This document shows positions 13,330 to 26,451 of a stretch of 64,000 nt of DNA, in pieces (the stretch's first letter is position 1; the number at the start of each line of letters is the position of its first letter). The DNA comes from Vigna angularis. Taxonomy: Eukaryota > Streptophyta > Magnoliopsida > Fabales > Fabaceae. Location of the stretch: assembly GCF_016808095.1 (NCBI RefSeq), contig NC_068977.1:8988479-9052478 (forward strand), in the 5' to 3' direction. The position numbers and the translations under genes were made by a program. The notes under the pieces were generated by a model that was not told the origin of the DNA, did not search any database, and worked only from the letters and a program-made list of their open reading frames with translations.

Positions 13330-13560
13330 CGTAGAGTGTAGTGTTGCACCTCATGATGAATATCTGCTTATTTTATTTTAAAAGTATTTTCCTTTAAACT
13401 TATCATTGTCCCAATAGTTGAGCAACTTCATTCTAGCTTATTCCCCTATCCAAATAGGCTTGGTCACCTTGCTCCTAACTTTCGTGAGCATATCACAGAG
13501 GTGCTTTCTTACTTTTGACTGATAAACCTTTTTAATTTGTTGCTCATGTTGAGGTTCCCA
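13330..13560 (-). pseudogene. Transposase_24-like fragment
   Basis: Minus-strand translation gives SKVTKPIWIGE, one stop, ARMKLLNYWDNDKFKGK, and further on ATLYESQIPCISLG. This follows the Ptta/En/Spm Transposase_24 pattern (KPxWIxDxxWxxLLxYWNSxxF, then LHTGGSIPxxEH). At least three in-frame stops are present. The same decayed CACTA element carries it. Confidence 0.65.
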
Positions 13561-14005
13561 AGTAACAAGACTGCAAAAATAAAAAAAATAACAAGTAATA
13601 ATTAATAATTGATGTAAAATATAAGGTTATGTTTCCTTAAAGTGTGTCCACCATTTAAGTTGAACATCTTTAGGATCGCCTCATAAGGATGGTATGGACC
13701 CTAAAGTTGTGTCCTAATGTGATTTGGAGTCATGAACAAATTTTCATACATGATCCCCATTCAACAAGGTGGATCGTCCAACTCAACTTTGTTCTTCATA
13801 AATCTTCGTCGATTTTTCATAAAAGGGTAATCTTTAACAAAAATCTCGTATGAAAATCTAACCAAGTAGTTTTACCTCATGCCCTAATGTGAAAGATTTT
13901 GTGTTGTCCATACAATGGGGACATGCTAATCTCCCTTTTATGCCCCATTTACACAACATGACATAAATAGGAAAATCATTTATTGTCCACAAACAAGCTC
14001 ATATT

Positions 14006-14293
14006 TCAAACTTTTCTTTTTTTGGAAATATCATATCTCATATCACCTTCATTCCATAGTCCTTTGAGATCATCAATGAGCATTTGTAAGTACACATATA
14101 TAGTTTTGGTTAGGTTTGTTAGACTGGGTATGACACATGTTAGAAACAAGAAAGGTTTAGTCATACACATATCAGGTCGTAGATTATAAAGAATAACAAA
14201 TACAAGCCAACTAGAGTAAGGGGATGAACGTAAACCATCTAAACATAAACTAAGCATTACACGTTGTGGGTTAACATCAAAATTTGGACACAC
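14006..14293 (-). pseudogene. Transposase_21 (Tnp2) core fragment
   Basis: The longest open piece of the CACTA transposase. It contains VCPNFDVNPQRVMLSLCLDG, then SSPYSSWLVFVILYNLRP and YVYLQMLIDDLKGLWNEG. These match the conserved order of the TNP2 family: HFD...PDF, LCxDGF, YSxWPV..YNLPP, and DVYLxPLIxELKxLW. Such proteins bind and cut CACTA ends in the nucleus. Stops on both sides show it is dead. The frame opens with a GTG, so no real start is implied. Confidence 0.85.
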
Positions 14294-15240
14294 ATTGTCA
14301 AAATGTTTCTATGTTTTTCCTTCAAATGGATGTTGCAAGAAAACCATCATATCTTTTATTCTCATAATGTCATTTCAATTGTGAAGTAATTTTCATAAAA
14401 GCATATCGTCGTTGTAATCTTGAGATGTTGACAAGTAGAATATTCTTTTAATTGGTACACTTTCATGTTGTCTAGTTTCATCCCTACGGGTAAATACCTA
14501 TCTTACAAGGTAAATGGACGATGACAAAACTTGCATTATGTTAGTAGGTATCAACCTTGTAATACAACATGCATCCATTTTCACAACAATAAATCTTTTG
14601 AGCCTAATTTTAGACTTGATACTACCTCTTTTGCTTCATAGTAGTTCTTACGTATGCAATTATCTTTTGAAGCGACATCAATAAACATATTTTTAGTAGC
14701 ATGCTAATTGGTTTTAGCTGTTAGAAGTCTTATGGATATTGATAATATTGACTTGGTTGCTCCTTTATAAATGGGCTCATTTGCAAGGATTAACATTTCA
14801 TAAAATCTTTGGGGTTCAACATAAGGGGGACTCTTAATACAAATTTTCATTCCTTACATTCTTCAACATGCGGCAAATCACATGTCTACATATAGGTATC
14901 ATACATCATTTCAATCACTAAAGCAAAACTTATCCCCCACCGTTCATGTTTTCATATCTACTAGATGCATAACCGAAGTTCTAAACATTTGATTCATCTT
15001 CTCCATAATTAACTTAAACGTTGTAGTTTGGGATAAATCCAAATTGTAACAAATAAGTCATCACATATAGTGGTTTATGGATTTTCTAACACTTGTAATT
15101 GATGCACGAACACCTTATCCCTCCATCTAAAATAAGACTACTTTGCTCCATTGATACAAACTTTTTTACTTTAGTAATGAACTCTTGTCTAAGTCTCCTT
15201 TATGGCTCAAGAATTTTATACATTCAGCTACGATCTACAT

Positions 15241-17779
15241 GTCCAAAAATGAATTATTAAGAACTAACAAACACAATTGTAAAATTCAAAAACTAAATAT
15301 GAAGTAATTTTTCAACTAAAATGTTTGACACTCAATCGTGAAAAAGGTGAAATACTAATACTTGGTTGGGAATTTAATGCTAAAATTGAGAATTCTCTTA
15401 TAAGGGTAATTTTCATTACCTTGAAATTGGGACAATTATTCTATAGAAAATTTAAATAGACTATCTTGGCTTGTCCAACAAAGTAAAACGACTACCCCTA
15501 GAATAGGCAAACACTTCTTCATCCTCCTTACGATTAAGAACTCTAAATAACGAGAGAAATGCTATCATAAATAAGATAGTTTAAGCTCATAAGGGAAGGG
15601 TTTCACAAAGTGAAGTATTACAAGATTTTCTCTCAATCTCAAAAGATACTAAGATTTACTGAGTTATAAGTTGTTCTTATTATTGTTATGTTTGTATTTT
15701 AATATTCAACGTATCCTCTATTTGTGGCTTCTAAGAATATAATCGTCACTTTTATGTTTGATCATATTAGTTTTCCCATAAAGCTTTTAATCTTTATCTT
15801 CCATCTTTACATTATGAAATTATTTAATTTACTTCTTCTGCAATGTTAAATTGTATCTACTAAAAGAAAATTTCCAAACAAATTATGTAGATATAATATT
15901 AACATTATATTGAACATAGTTATTTTTTTCCTAAATTATTTTAAGAGTCGTTGAAGGATTTAATGAAAAGATAAATTATCCGTTGAAAATTGATTTTATC
16001 CTAGTGTTTTTATGGTATATCAATTCAGCTTCAATTGATTTTCTTTAATGCTAAAAAACATTTATTAAATGATAGACAATAGATGATAGACGAAGTCCTA
16101 TAGCTATCTAGTACTTTTATTACACTCGATAAAGAAAACTTATCATCTTGAGGTCTTTTATTTTCACAATTAAGCATGCTAGGTGAATAATGCTTATTCA
16201 CTTTCGTCACTCAATATTTCTTACCATAAAACTTATTTAAAGGACTTGTTATATTATATTGTCTCCTCCTAACAAATTGAATCCCCATCTTATGTTTCTT
16301 TTGTTTTATACAAATTTGATCATGGTCTCCTCCATAGTTAAGGATGTCTTATTGTAATTGTTGTGTTCCATATGAATTGGTCATGTGTAACATGAATTAA
16401 TATATCAATTAATTTTTTCTTGAAAAGTTTTATGATTCTTATACAAATTTTTGAATAATGTGTAACGTCGTTATTTACATTAAAATTATTTTCCAACAAA
16501 TATATTATGACAACTTTAAATGTTGTTATTACATCTAAAAGAAATCTCTTTTCATACTGGATTAAGGGTTGGTTGTTATGGTAGTTTTTGAAAACCGATA
16601 TATTATAATTTCTAACGGTAAAATCAATGACGATTTTTGAAACCACTGTACACATAAATTGTGGCAGTTCAAGTTGTCATAATATTCAAAAATAATTATT
16701 TAGATAAAATTTTTTAGAGAATAAATTTCTAAGCAACTCAAGTTTTAAAGTTTAAAAAAAACATTAAACGAAATATTGCTATATGAAAAGTAGTTTAAAA
16801 CAGTAGCGTCTAATAAAGAAACATTTTCATAAATGTTTAAAGCAAAGTTTATAAATAATGTTTTCTAGACAAAATTGTTTAAATGATTCAGAAAATCATA
16901 ACTAGCGTTTAAAAGATAGTATCTCTCATTGAATCATTTAATATATGAGCAAAACAACCTAGCTTCTTCTAAAAACATCATCTGATAAGTGATCGTAAAA
17001 CTCTTTAGCTTTTGAGAATACATCTTATATTTATATCATTTGATGAATACACATTTGTCTTACCAAACGATGCATTTATAATGAAATGACAAATAAAATG
17101 TCTTGAACACGCTATACTGCCTAATGTTTATCAATATTCAAAACATTTAATGCATGTACAAAAAAGTACTTCGATGGTGGTATATTTTGTTCTTGGTATT
17201 CGTGTAGAAAGATATGATCATAATCACGACACCCAAGAAAAAGATGTTGTAAGAGAAGAAGAAAATTCTGGAAATGTTTCCCTTGAATCCTTATGCTCAG
17301 TCACATCATACAAGCTCAATTTTGCTTAAGGCTATGAGAAAAAGCTCTGAACCATACAATGTAGACCGAAGTCAGATTTCACATCTAAAAGCTACAAGCT
17401 ATCCTAAATTCAACTTTTTGTGTAACGATAATCTTAAGGATTATATCATCTGATGCTCTTTCAATAAATAAAAAAGGGACAACTTCATCGAAGAGGAGAA
17501 AAAAGGAGAAAAGGAGCAAGTACAAGAAATATGGTTGAACTACACTTTGTTGCTCATCAAGTTTACACTATCTAATGTTCTTTAGTCCAAAGGAACAACC
17601 TCACCAGTTATCATACTGCACTTCAATACACATATTCTCTCTAAAAGAGTTGCCTAAGTCTATAACTAAAAAAGATTTTAAATTGTATTATACTGAAAAA
17701 ATATTCTTTCATTGAGAGCTTTTAATCTGTATCTTGTAAGAATCTTATCAAGGATTTGTTATAAATTCTGGAGAGAATT
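15241..17779. other. AT-rich intergenic DNA, no gene seen
   Basis: Possible 5' flank of the decayed CACTA element up to about 15700, then unrecognised AT-rich sequence with stops in all frames. Confidence 0.5.
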
Positions 17780-18310
17780 AAAACACTTGGGAGCACTCAA
17801 GATTGATTATGTCAACCAGAAGTGGGTTATACTCGAATGCCAAGAGTTACAGATAATACTCAACCAGGAGTGAGTTATAGTCGGATGCCAAAAGTTGTAG
17901 ATATTACTCAACCAAGAGTGGGTAAACTCGGTCTAGACGTGTTGTCTAAGGATAGATCCAAGAGTGGTTAAACTCGAACTAGTCGTGTTGACTAGAGGAC
18001 TAAGAGTGGTAATAATACTTGTTAACCAGGAGTGGTGAGAATACTTGATCAGATCCTAGAAAGGCAAAACGTGTGTAATGTGGAAAGATTAATGTAATCC
18101 TTTAAGAATTCTTAAAAGAGGATGAGACGATACTCAAATTTGAATGAACCAATATACAAATTGTGTCTTTTTGTTTTTCTTCTTTAAAAGCATTTATTAA
18201 GATTTCCTTAACATCGTATGAAGAGTATAAACTCAAAAGAAATTTCTTGCAAAAAGTTTTAAAAAATAGTATTCACTCTCTCTAGTGTTTTATTGTTTAA
18301 ATCAATAATC
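17780..18310 (+). repeat. Possible retrotransposon LTR/leader piece with repeated GGAGTG motifs
   Basis: Four imperfect repeats of an ACCAGGAGTGGGTTATACTC word occur between about 17813 and 18060, separated by GATGCCAAGAGTT-like spacers of about 50-60 bp. The style resembles U5/leader regions of legume copia (SIRE-like) LTRs as I remember them. I could not find the LTR ends or a target duplication. Confidence 0.35.
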
Positions 18311-21300
18311 ATCATAATTTACAAAAACTTCTTTTTTGTAAGATCTTGTAAAGTCCTCTAGGTATTCAAAATTTTTTAAATTTTTCTTCAATTTAATTGT
18401 TGTTATGAAGAAAAATGAGAGTATCTTATAATTGAATTTCATTTTGTTTATGTTCATATTTTCTAGTAGATCATTATAAAATTCTTAAAATTAAGTTTCT
18501 ATTTATTTTTTATTGATTTTGTTCCACGAGTCACAAATTTTTATTCCTAATTTTTTTTATGTTGCTTCATATTCAAATGAATCTAAAAATCTATTTTGAA
18601 AAAAGAATTATATCAAAAAGGGAATTTAGTTCATAAAAGCAAAGAAAGAAGAAGCAATTACAAGAGAAATAAAAAAAAACTTTCAAGTGCATTTGATTCC
18701 AATATTAAAAGCAACTAATGGAAACAATTATACAATTTTGATGCAAGATTTTACACTTGTCCTTTGATTTAAATTTGTGTCCAATAGTCACTTTAGAGTT
18801 TAATCAAATTAAATTTGAAATATAAATTACACTAATTCTAGTTCACAATTTTTGAGTCTTTTTTTTCACAATTATTGAACAACATCTTAGAATTAAATCA
18901 AATTAAATTTGAAATAAAAATAAAAATTATTTTAGGTCACAATTTTTGAGTAAATTTTGTTATAGATGCATTAACCGTCACATGAAATAGGTTAGGTGGA
19001 TCAAATTACAATGAATCGTGGCCTTAAAACTACTATGATTTTTAAGTAGAAGAGTTACACCTTGACTATCAACTATAACTTTTAGTAAATGATTCAATAA
19101 TTAGTATTAGAATCAAAGTCATCACTTTGATTCCTAGGATGTTCAGGAAGTAATTGTTGAAGGTTGCACATTTATCAACATGGCATAGGCTAGATGGATC
19201 GATCATAATCAAAGAGTTTGATTCCTAGTGAGATAATTGTTTAGTAGGAGATTTTTATATGATACATCATTTGTGTCATGAGTATGCAAAGAAAGTTAAA
19301 TCACAATCGAATTGTAGCACTTGAGCTATTAGGTTCTAAAGTGGAATGATTTGTGTCTCAACTATTAATTATTATTGCTTAGTGGACATTTAATTTCTTA
19401 TTTGTGTTTATTGAAATCCTTTGAAGTATTGCTTTATAATTATTTTCTTGGATTTTACTCTTTCTATTTGAACTTTTCTAGTTTTATTTTCTTGGCTTTT
19501 ATTTTCTTGGTTTTTATTGCTCATAGATATGGTACCATGTTTCCTTTATATGCAAGAGTTCTCTTTACAAATTGATAAAACATACCAACTCGAAGTTGAA
19601 TAATCTCATAAAAGGAGCTTAAAATTTGAGAACTAAACTAAAAGAAGAGTGAAATGTTTAGAGAGAATTGTGATTTCTAAAATTGAATTGTTGTACCAAA
19701 GCATTAGCAATATATTTAGCCATAGAAAATGTTGGTCACAAAAAACATTCAACTTTAAAATTTGTCATAGAAATTTTAATTTTCTTTCTAATAATTTTAA
19801 TTTTCTTTCTAATAATTTTAATTTTCTTGTTTTAGGTTCCTTCATTTTAATTTCATTTTCATAACTTGTAATTTTTTGTTGGCACAACTGCTTCTAGAAG
19901 AAGGGTTAACAATAGCCTAAACTCTTTGTATAAAAGTCTAGAAGCAAACAGAAAACTAACACAACAAATTTTTATACAAGTTGACATATACTTATGGTCC
20001 ATGTCTTATTATACCTTAAGCAAACTAGTTAAGAGGTTTCACTATTAAAAAAATATGAGAAACTAAGTACATAAACCAACTTAGAAACACATACACAAAT
20101 ACTCCTAATTCTCATGATTACACTAATAACTCGTAGTTTAAACCTTTTTAATTTTTTTCTAAAATTAAAAACTAACAACAAATAGAAATGCTTTCAAACA
20201 AATCATATTTATAAATCTCAAGGGTTAAAATTCATAGAGTGGGGAATTACAAAGTCTATTGCTTACCCACAATTAACACTATGATTTCAAAAAATTCAAA
20301 ATATTTGTGCATTTAACTTGTATGTTCTTCATCTTCATTGACCTCATTATATAGGTTCTGAAAGATGACCATTGACGCTTTGCATTTGTTAATCATTGAT
20401 CATGCCTAATCATTGAGTGAACATCAATATTTTCATCTTTATTGGATTAGACACTTGAAAAAAAAAAGATTTAATTTGATTTTTCCAAGCGTTCTATTAT
20501 GATTAAGGAAACAATTCAAACGTATTTGAATATATGATAGTTAATTGTCATTAAACATAATTTTATAAACTCAGATTGTTTCTTTATAGAACAATGATTT
20601 AAACCATTGATGATAGAAACATCTTTAGTTATATATTTTATGGTAGTTAAAGAGCTTAGAGAAAGATATTTTACTTTTCAAATATAAAAAAAAAACATAT
20701 CTGAAAAGACTTATTCAAATTTTCTTATAGATCTCAAAAGATAGAAACCAATTTTGTTGAACTGATAAAATTAACAGGTTGAAATCTGTTTTAATAGTGT
20801 AAAATGAGTTACTAAAAAAATTTCAATCAATTGATATTCAATTCAATATATTAAAATAATTTAAAATAATTTTTTAGTGGTTTTTATTGATTGACTCACA
20901 ATTCAATAAGTTGAAACAAATGGAATTGATTTTCAACAAAAAAAATCAAGATTTTAACTTATTAAAAAAATTTAATATATTAAAATGTTTAAACTTGTAT
21001 TTCCAATCAAGCTATAAACATTTCAACAATCAACTAAAATCCTTTAAGAACATTTTTAGCACATGAAATATCAGTATCAAGCATTACATACTCAGCAACA
21101 TAACATAAATCTAAGAGTTATAACACGACACAAGATTAACTACAAGATTAGCTACTCAGCACATCAAACATCAAATCCATATGGTTGGAAGTATCAAATC
21201 AACTCAATCAAAGTTTGCTTGAATACAATCCTTATGCTCCTCTTCATCTGTTGATCATATTCTCTTTTATAAAGCATTATTTATATAAACTAAGGATATA

Positions 21301-22826
21301 TTTCTTTTTCGTTGTCTTTGAAATATTACATAATATAAGTAATATATTCAAACTAACAATAAATATCAACATCACATTCTAAAGTTAAATATTGCATAAA
21401 ATTTATTAACATACTAATTAATATTTTCTATAAACCTGTATTAATATATTTTTCTAAATCAAATAAAAATCCACAAATAGATAGCAAATTATTCTTACAT
21501 AATTTTAAATGGATCATATTATATTAAAAATTAAAAATCAATTTACCTTAAACAAACAATAGGAAAACAAGATTCTAAATTTGATAACTTTTGGAATCCT
21601 TCCCATAAATTAAAATTAAACAATACAAGATGAAAATCTTATCGTTTAATCGCTTCTTATTTTCCGCTTTGAATCACATTGCTTAAGAGAAATCATGAAT
21701 GCTTAACCATCCTCTCACTTTAATGTGTGTTAGGTCATTTGGAGAGACCTGTTTAAAAATAAAATTACGGACCCATACATATTATCGCCAATGTTCACTT
21801 GATGCTTGAAGAAAAAAGATTACTAATTTTGTTTCAACCATTTTTTGGCAAATTTTCGGTTTAATATTATTTTTTTGTTCTGATGGATTGTTTCTCTCAC
21901 AAGTTTTTGTCCCTAACACACTTCCATTCTATAACGAATTTATTGTGAGAGTTGGTAGAAACAAGATAATTTCATGGCAAATATTTATTTGGCAATGCTC
22001 ATTACAAGCTTCACAATTTTGTCACAAAATTTCCTATGGCCTTAAAATGAATTTAATGTCGCTACAGCATTCCCTTACAAATTAATGACTTTTTTTTAGT
22101 AATCTATAACTAAAATTTATATAGTATATAAGTGAAGAATAATTTTATTCTAATCGAATTAAGACAACCAATATACCATTGTTAAACATTAATTCTATAA
22201 GAAATATCAATATCGGTTTTATTCTTATCATTCACTCAAGTTCTAAAGGAGTTTATGTTAAAGAAAAAAAAATAGTGTGAATTTTATTGTAAAGAGTTAA
22301 AAGAAATATAAAAAATTGTCTTGAGTGATCCATTTCACTAACTGAAACAATTTTTTTATTTTTTAAAAATTCACAACATTAATCATCTATGCGCTCTAAA
22401 GAACTGGACGAACAATAGACAGAACATACATCACAAAGCTTGTTTTCAACAATATATAAAATTATAGAAAACTATTTCTGTTTGCTCTAAAACCAGGAAA
22501 AGAAAGTATATATAATTGTCAAGTAGATATACATATGGACTTCTCTAATCACATAGTAGATCTCTAATATTTGAACCACATATAAAGTATTACGAAAATG
22601 GTAAAAAGAAAAAGAAAAAAACCAAACAAGGAAGACACAATTTATAGCAGAAACATCTAACAGAAGCTTCCATTGCTGCCATGCAATTAACTTCATCTAT
22701 TCATACTTGTGTTTGCTTTGAAACCTGTAACCAAAATTCAACAATCTTAATCACAAGACATATTATTATAGTTGTAGAGAGAAAGAAGTTGTGAGTGAGA
22801 AAGAATAGCCAAGTTGGAGATATATG
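18311..22826. other. AT-rich intergenic DNA; right end is the 3' flank of the WOX gene
   Basis: No reading frame resembles a known protein. The part next to 22826 should hold the 3' untranslated region of the WOX gene on the minus strand; no polyadenylation site was assigned. Confidence 0.5.
19773..19835. repeat. Three-copy 21-bp tandem repeat
   Basis: The unit ATTTTAATTTTCTTTCTAATA is repeated at 19773, 19794 and 19815 (last copy partial). It is AT-rich and non-coding. Confidence 0.85.
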
Positions 22827-24661
22827 TTAAATAACAGTTCTAACCACAAAGTAGCTTTCACCATGCTGCAAGCCCTGCATCAAGAAACCAAACTCATTGG
22901 TGGGAACTGAAATTCCAGAGGAATGAACTAACATTACATCTTCACCAAAAGCTGTTTTGATGTCCATTGGCCCCCTTGGAACTTCTGTTGGAACCCCATT
23001 GATGAACACTGTGATGAGTCCTGAAATTCCCCCAAATCCTATATCCCAAAAGCCATAAAACAAAATATTACTTTGTGCCAATTCCTAAAAGAAATTATAA
23101 ATGGTAATGCCAATTCGTAAAATGCATAAAATTGATAATTACTTTGTGCAGTTAGAAAGAAAGAAAGAAAAACAAGAGCTGTAGTGAACAACGATACAGT
23201 AGCTACATAGATAGAGAAAAAAATGTACTGTTGTATGAATTACTGTATGCAGAATGTAACATATTAAAGAAATTAATTAATAACATAAGGAATAGTGAGC
23301 GCGACAAAAAAACAACTGAACGTTACTCATACATTAGCCATGATGTTTCTTTAGCAACAGAAAATTTAATGAAAGGTATGTCGTGTAATAAAGAACATGA
23401 AGAACATCATTGATTTAACCAAGTTTGAGGAAGGCAAATTGAAATGTCTAGGGTTTGGAAAGAAACCCAGGGGAAAAGGGACGAAGAAAGAAAAAGGGAG
23501 GAACAGAAACTGCAACACGAAAGCGACCTCATCATTTTCCGGGACGTACAATTTTCATGCAATTCAATCGAAGGAACTGTCAAATCATGATAAAGATGAC
23601 CACTTTCTTTAATGGTCCCCCCACAAAACCTAATCAGGGAAAAAAAGAAGAGTTTTTTACATACGAAAAATGCAATAAACTAATAAAACACTTGAATAAA
23701 AGCTTAGAATCTAGCTTCAATTTTTTGTTTTTTGCCTAAACCTTGCTTAAAAAGTGGCTTTGTCGTGACAGGACCTCTCTGTTGAGGACTTATGCCGAGA
23801 AAACTTTGCACAAAATAACGAAAGAAGAGAAAAAAAAAAGAAACGAACTTTTGTTTATTTTTTTATCCTCAACTCAAAAGCACAATACAAACCCAACATA
23901 AAATAAAAATCACACGTTTGGATAAAGACCCTTTTAATTTCTTTTAATGCATTTTCACCCGATCTAATAAAAAAAATGAAAGAAATCAATCGGAGGAGAA
24001 TGAAGAACACACGCACTGAAAGCTGCTAATGATCATTACCAGAGTGATAGTTCAAATTGGAAGCTTCAAGAGGGTACAAAACTGATGAAGATGATGCAGC
24101 CGAAGCATGATGGTCAATTCCAGGAAAACCCATTTGAGTAGACGGTGGGAAGAAATCATCGAAGCTTTCTTCAGCAGCACCACCACCACAGGAGGAAGAA
24201 GAAGAAGAAGAACGAGGTGGTATATAAGATGGGTTAAGGAAAGAGGAAGTGGCACAACCAAAACCCAAGTTTGCAACAAGAGCAGGGTTGTTTTGATGGT
24301 GGGGTTGAAATGGATTGGTACTTGCACCGCCACCCTGGTTAAGGGTGGCCTGAATCTGGCGTTGGCGGCGGCGAGAGCGAGAGCGGCGGTTTTGGAACCA
24401 GTAGAAGACGTTGGCATCACCGACGGTGCCAAATTTCTCAAGCAGCTTCCTTATTCTGACGGTTTCATCTTTTGGTGGGTTAACCATGCCGCTGTTGAAG
24501 ATGGACTCGAGAATAAGGATTTGTTCTGGCTTGGGAGTCCATCTTGACCTGACGGGTTCGGTTCTCTCGGAGGCTTGTTGGTTTGGACTATTGGGTTGCT
24601 GTTGTTGTTGCTGCTTTTGCTGTTGTTGCTGCTGCTGCTCTTGCCCCTGATGATCTTCCAT
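22827..24661 (-). CDS. WOX11: WUSCHEL-related homeobox transcription factor, WOX11/12 type
   Basis: Two exons. Exon 1 is 24661-24040 and exon 2 is 23020-22827. The intron 24039-23021 begins GTAATG and ends TTTCAG, splitting a Gly codon after the first base. The product is 271 aa. Residues 8-22 are Gln-rich. The WOX homeodomain spans about 38-101 ([19 protein letters not shown], then the helix-3 word [16 protein letters not shown]). A Ser/Gly-rich linker follows. The conserved C-terminal block [14 protein letters not shown]...LVHSSG...[14 protein letters not shown] lies in exon 2. This block marks the intermediate-clade WOX11/12 group, nuclear proteins that in other plants promote adventitious-root and crown-root founder cells in response to auxin. 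I chose ATG at 24661; a longer frame to 24673 would need a TTG start. WOX12 is the main alternative name. Confidence 0.93.
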
Positions 24662-24790
24662 TCCAATGCACAAGAAATAAAGAAAAGAAAATGTCTGTGA
24701 AGCTGATGATGAAACCTAGGTAAAATAATATAAAGAGATATGTATAAAGTACATGGAATACAGTAACAGTGATTTTGGAGTTTGGAAGGT

Positions 24791-24800
24791 TTATATAAAG
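24791..24800 (-). promoter_or_regulatory. Likely TATA box of the WOX gene
   Basis: On the minus strand the sequence CTTTATATAA lies about 130 bp upstream of the chosen ATG, a usual distance for a plant TATA box plus short leader. A pyrimidine-rich, weakly structured leader follows. Confidence 0.5.
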
Positions 24801-26386
24801 AGGTGGAGAATGTTCAACAGTTAAATTACTTCACTGCCCTTCATCTTCATTCTTTTCCCCCTTACTTTACCCTTACCATTATAACTCCACCGTTTTCTAG
24901 ATGCCTACATGCTTCTCATCCCATTCCGTATCAAAATCATCAAACTCATAATAAATCTGCTTTTCCTTCATTTTCCTTTTTCTATATTTCGAACTCTCTA
25001 ATCCTCTAACTTCATCTCTATATAACTACCTCCAGTTAACATTATTTTTTTCTTAGACAAATCAATGGAAAATAACCATTCAGTGTGAAATGCCGATGGT
25101 ATTCATCAATCATTTAGCAAACTAAAGTAATGTACCCAAAATAAGCTTTATTTATTTATGAAAATAATATATTCAAAATAAATTTATTCTCTTATAGTTT
25201 TCAGTTCATTAAAAAGAATATGTACGTTGAGCACTTTAGCTTAAGATTTTTGGTTAAGATCTCTTTTATATGTACTCATGTTTCACTACTGATGTGTCTA
25301 ATTATAATATCATTTTTATTCTAATAGGTTGTTGAGCCTGTAATTTTTTTGAGAATTAATGGATAATAAGCATTAGCATTCCTTATTACATTCTACGTGC
25401 CCCGAGGGAGAAGAAAGAAACACAAAAGGGTTTGTTTTTTAGATCTAAGGAATTAGATAATACAACTGTATCATAGGACTAAATAAAAATATCAAATACA
25501 TTTATATATTACTTTACTTTTTTAATAACTAGTATATGAAAATGAAAGTCAGAATAACTAAGCTCGCTAACTAATAATTAATTATACACGACTACTAATC
25601 GAAATAATTTGTGTTTATTTATTTAATAACTAAGCCGTTAATACAATATTTGAAGACATATTTTTAAGGTTAAAAAAACACAATTGTCGTACAAAAAAGG
25701 TAACGAAGAATTCCTCAAAACTGTAGTCAAAGCGAAAATGCGTGACCAAGTATTAATCATAATTGTCGTCCTCTTTTTGAGGAAAAAATGGTAGTCACCA
25801 TGTTTGAAAAGGTTGAATCATCCGTTTTTTAGTTTTCTTAACTTAATTTAGGTGTTAAAAACATGCGAATTTTTACAATTAGAAATTATTTCATTTTATT
25901 GAAATTTACATTAATGTGAAAGAAAAAAGAAAAAGAGAAAAAAAAAACTTGTATTTTAATAAGGTGTTTAATTATTAGGTGGTAACACGTAAAACTTGTA
26001 TTCGTACAAAAGGCAGTTGTTTTTAATATTTTGAATGGTTACGTGTACTATGTAACTTTAGTAAAAGTGACACGGATAGAGGCATACGTCATAACATTAT
26101 TCTTGCAATATTAATTAAAGAAATAAATTATTGAAATGAAATTGCAAGTATTTAAATATTAAGAAAAAATAGGTATCCAAACTCGTGGCATTGTCATGGC
26201 GATAACACATGTTGGAACCAGTTATGTTTATGCCAATAATTTTTCAAGAAAGATAATGGGTTGGAATCTCACTATTTATTTAAATTCGTTTCATCAGAAA
26301 TTATAAGGAGACAACCAAATTTTGTTGTTCATAAATCAATCACAGCATCAATTTCATGTTAGCTCTGAGGACTTGGATTGTATTCC

Positions 26387-26451
<65 letters not shown>

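Larger units (their letters stand above)
12440..15240 (-). mobile_element. Degenerate CACTA (En/Spm) transposon coding region
   Basis: On the minus strand, similarity to plant CACTA transposase runs in order: a transposase-associated N-terminal part (about 14990-15240, containing IRCSCINY), a segment with FYEMLILANEPIYKG (about 14760-14850), the Transposase_21 core (14006-14293), a Transposase_24 piece (about 13330-13560) and a Glu/Arg-rich coiled-coil-like end (about 12500-12830). Many stops and frameshifts interrupt it. The segment between the Transposase_21 and Transposase_24 parts is much shorter than in full elements. I found no convincing pair of CACTA termini. Confidence 0.8.

Noticed and set aside
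12217..16012. CACTAGAAAA at 12217 and CCTAGTG at about 16006 as ends of the decayed CACTA element
   Set aside because: The inner sequences do not match each other and the flanking triplets differ (GTC against TTT), so they do not form a convincing pair.
23231..23739. Plus-strand reading frames of 60-94 aa
   Set aside because: They lie inside the WOX intron on the opposite strand and match no family.
24052..24650. Overlapping frames on both strands at the WOX exon
   Set aside because: Shadows of the homeobox exon in other frames, kept open by its GC- and CAG-rich composition.
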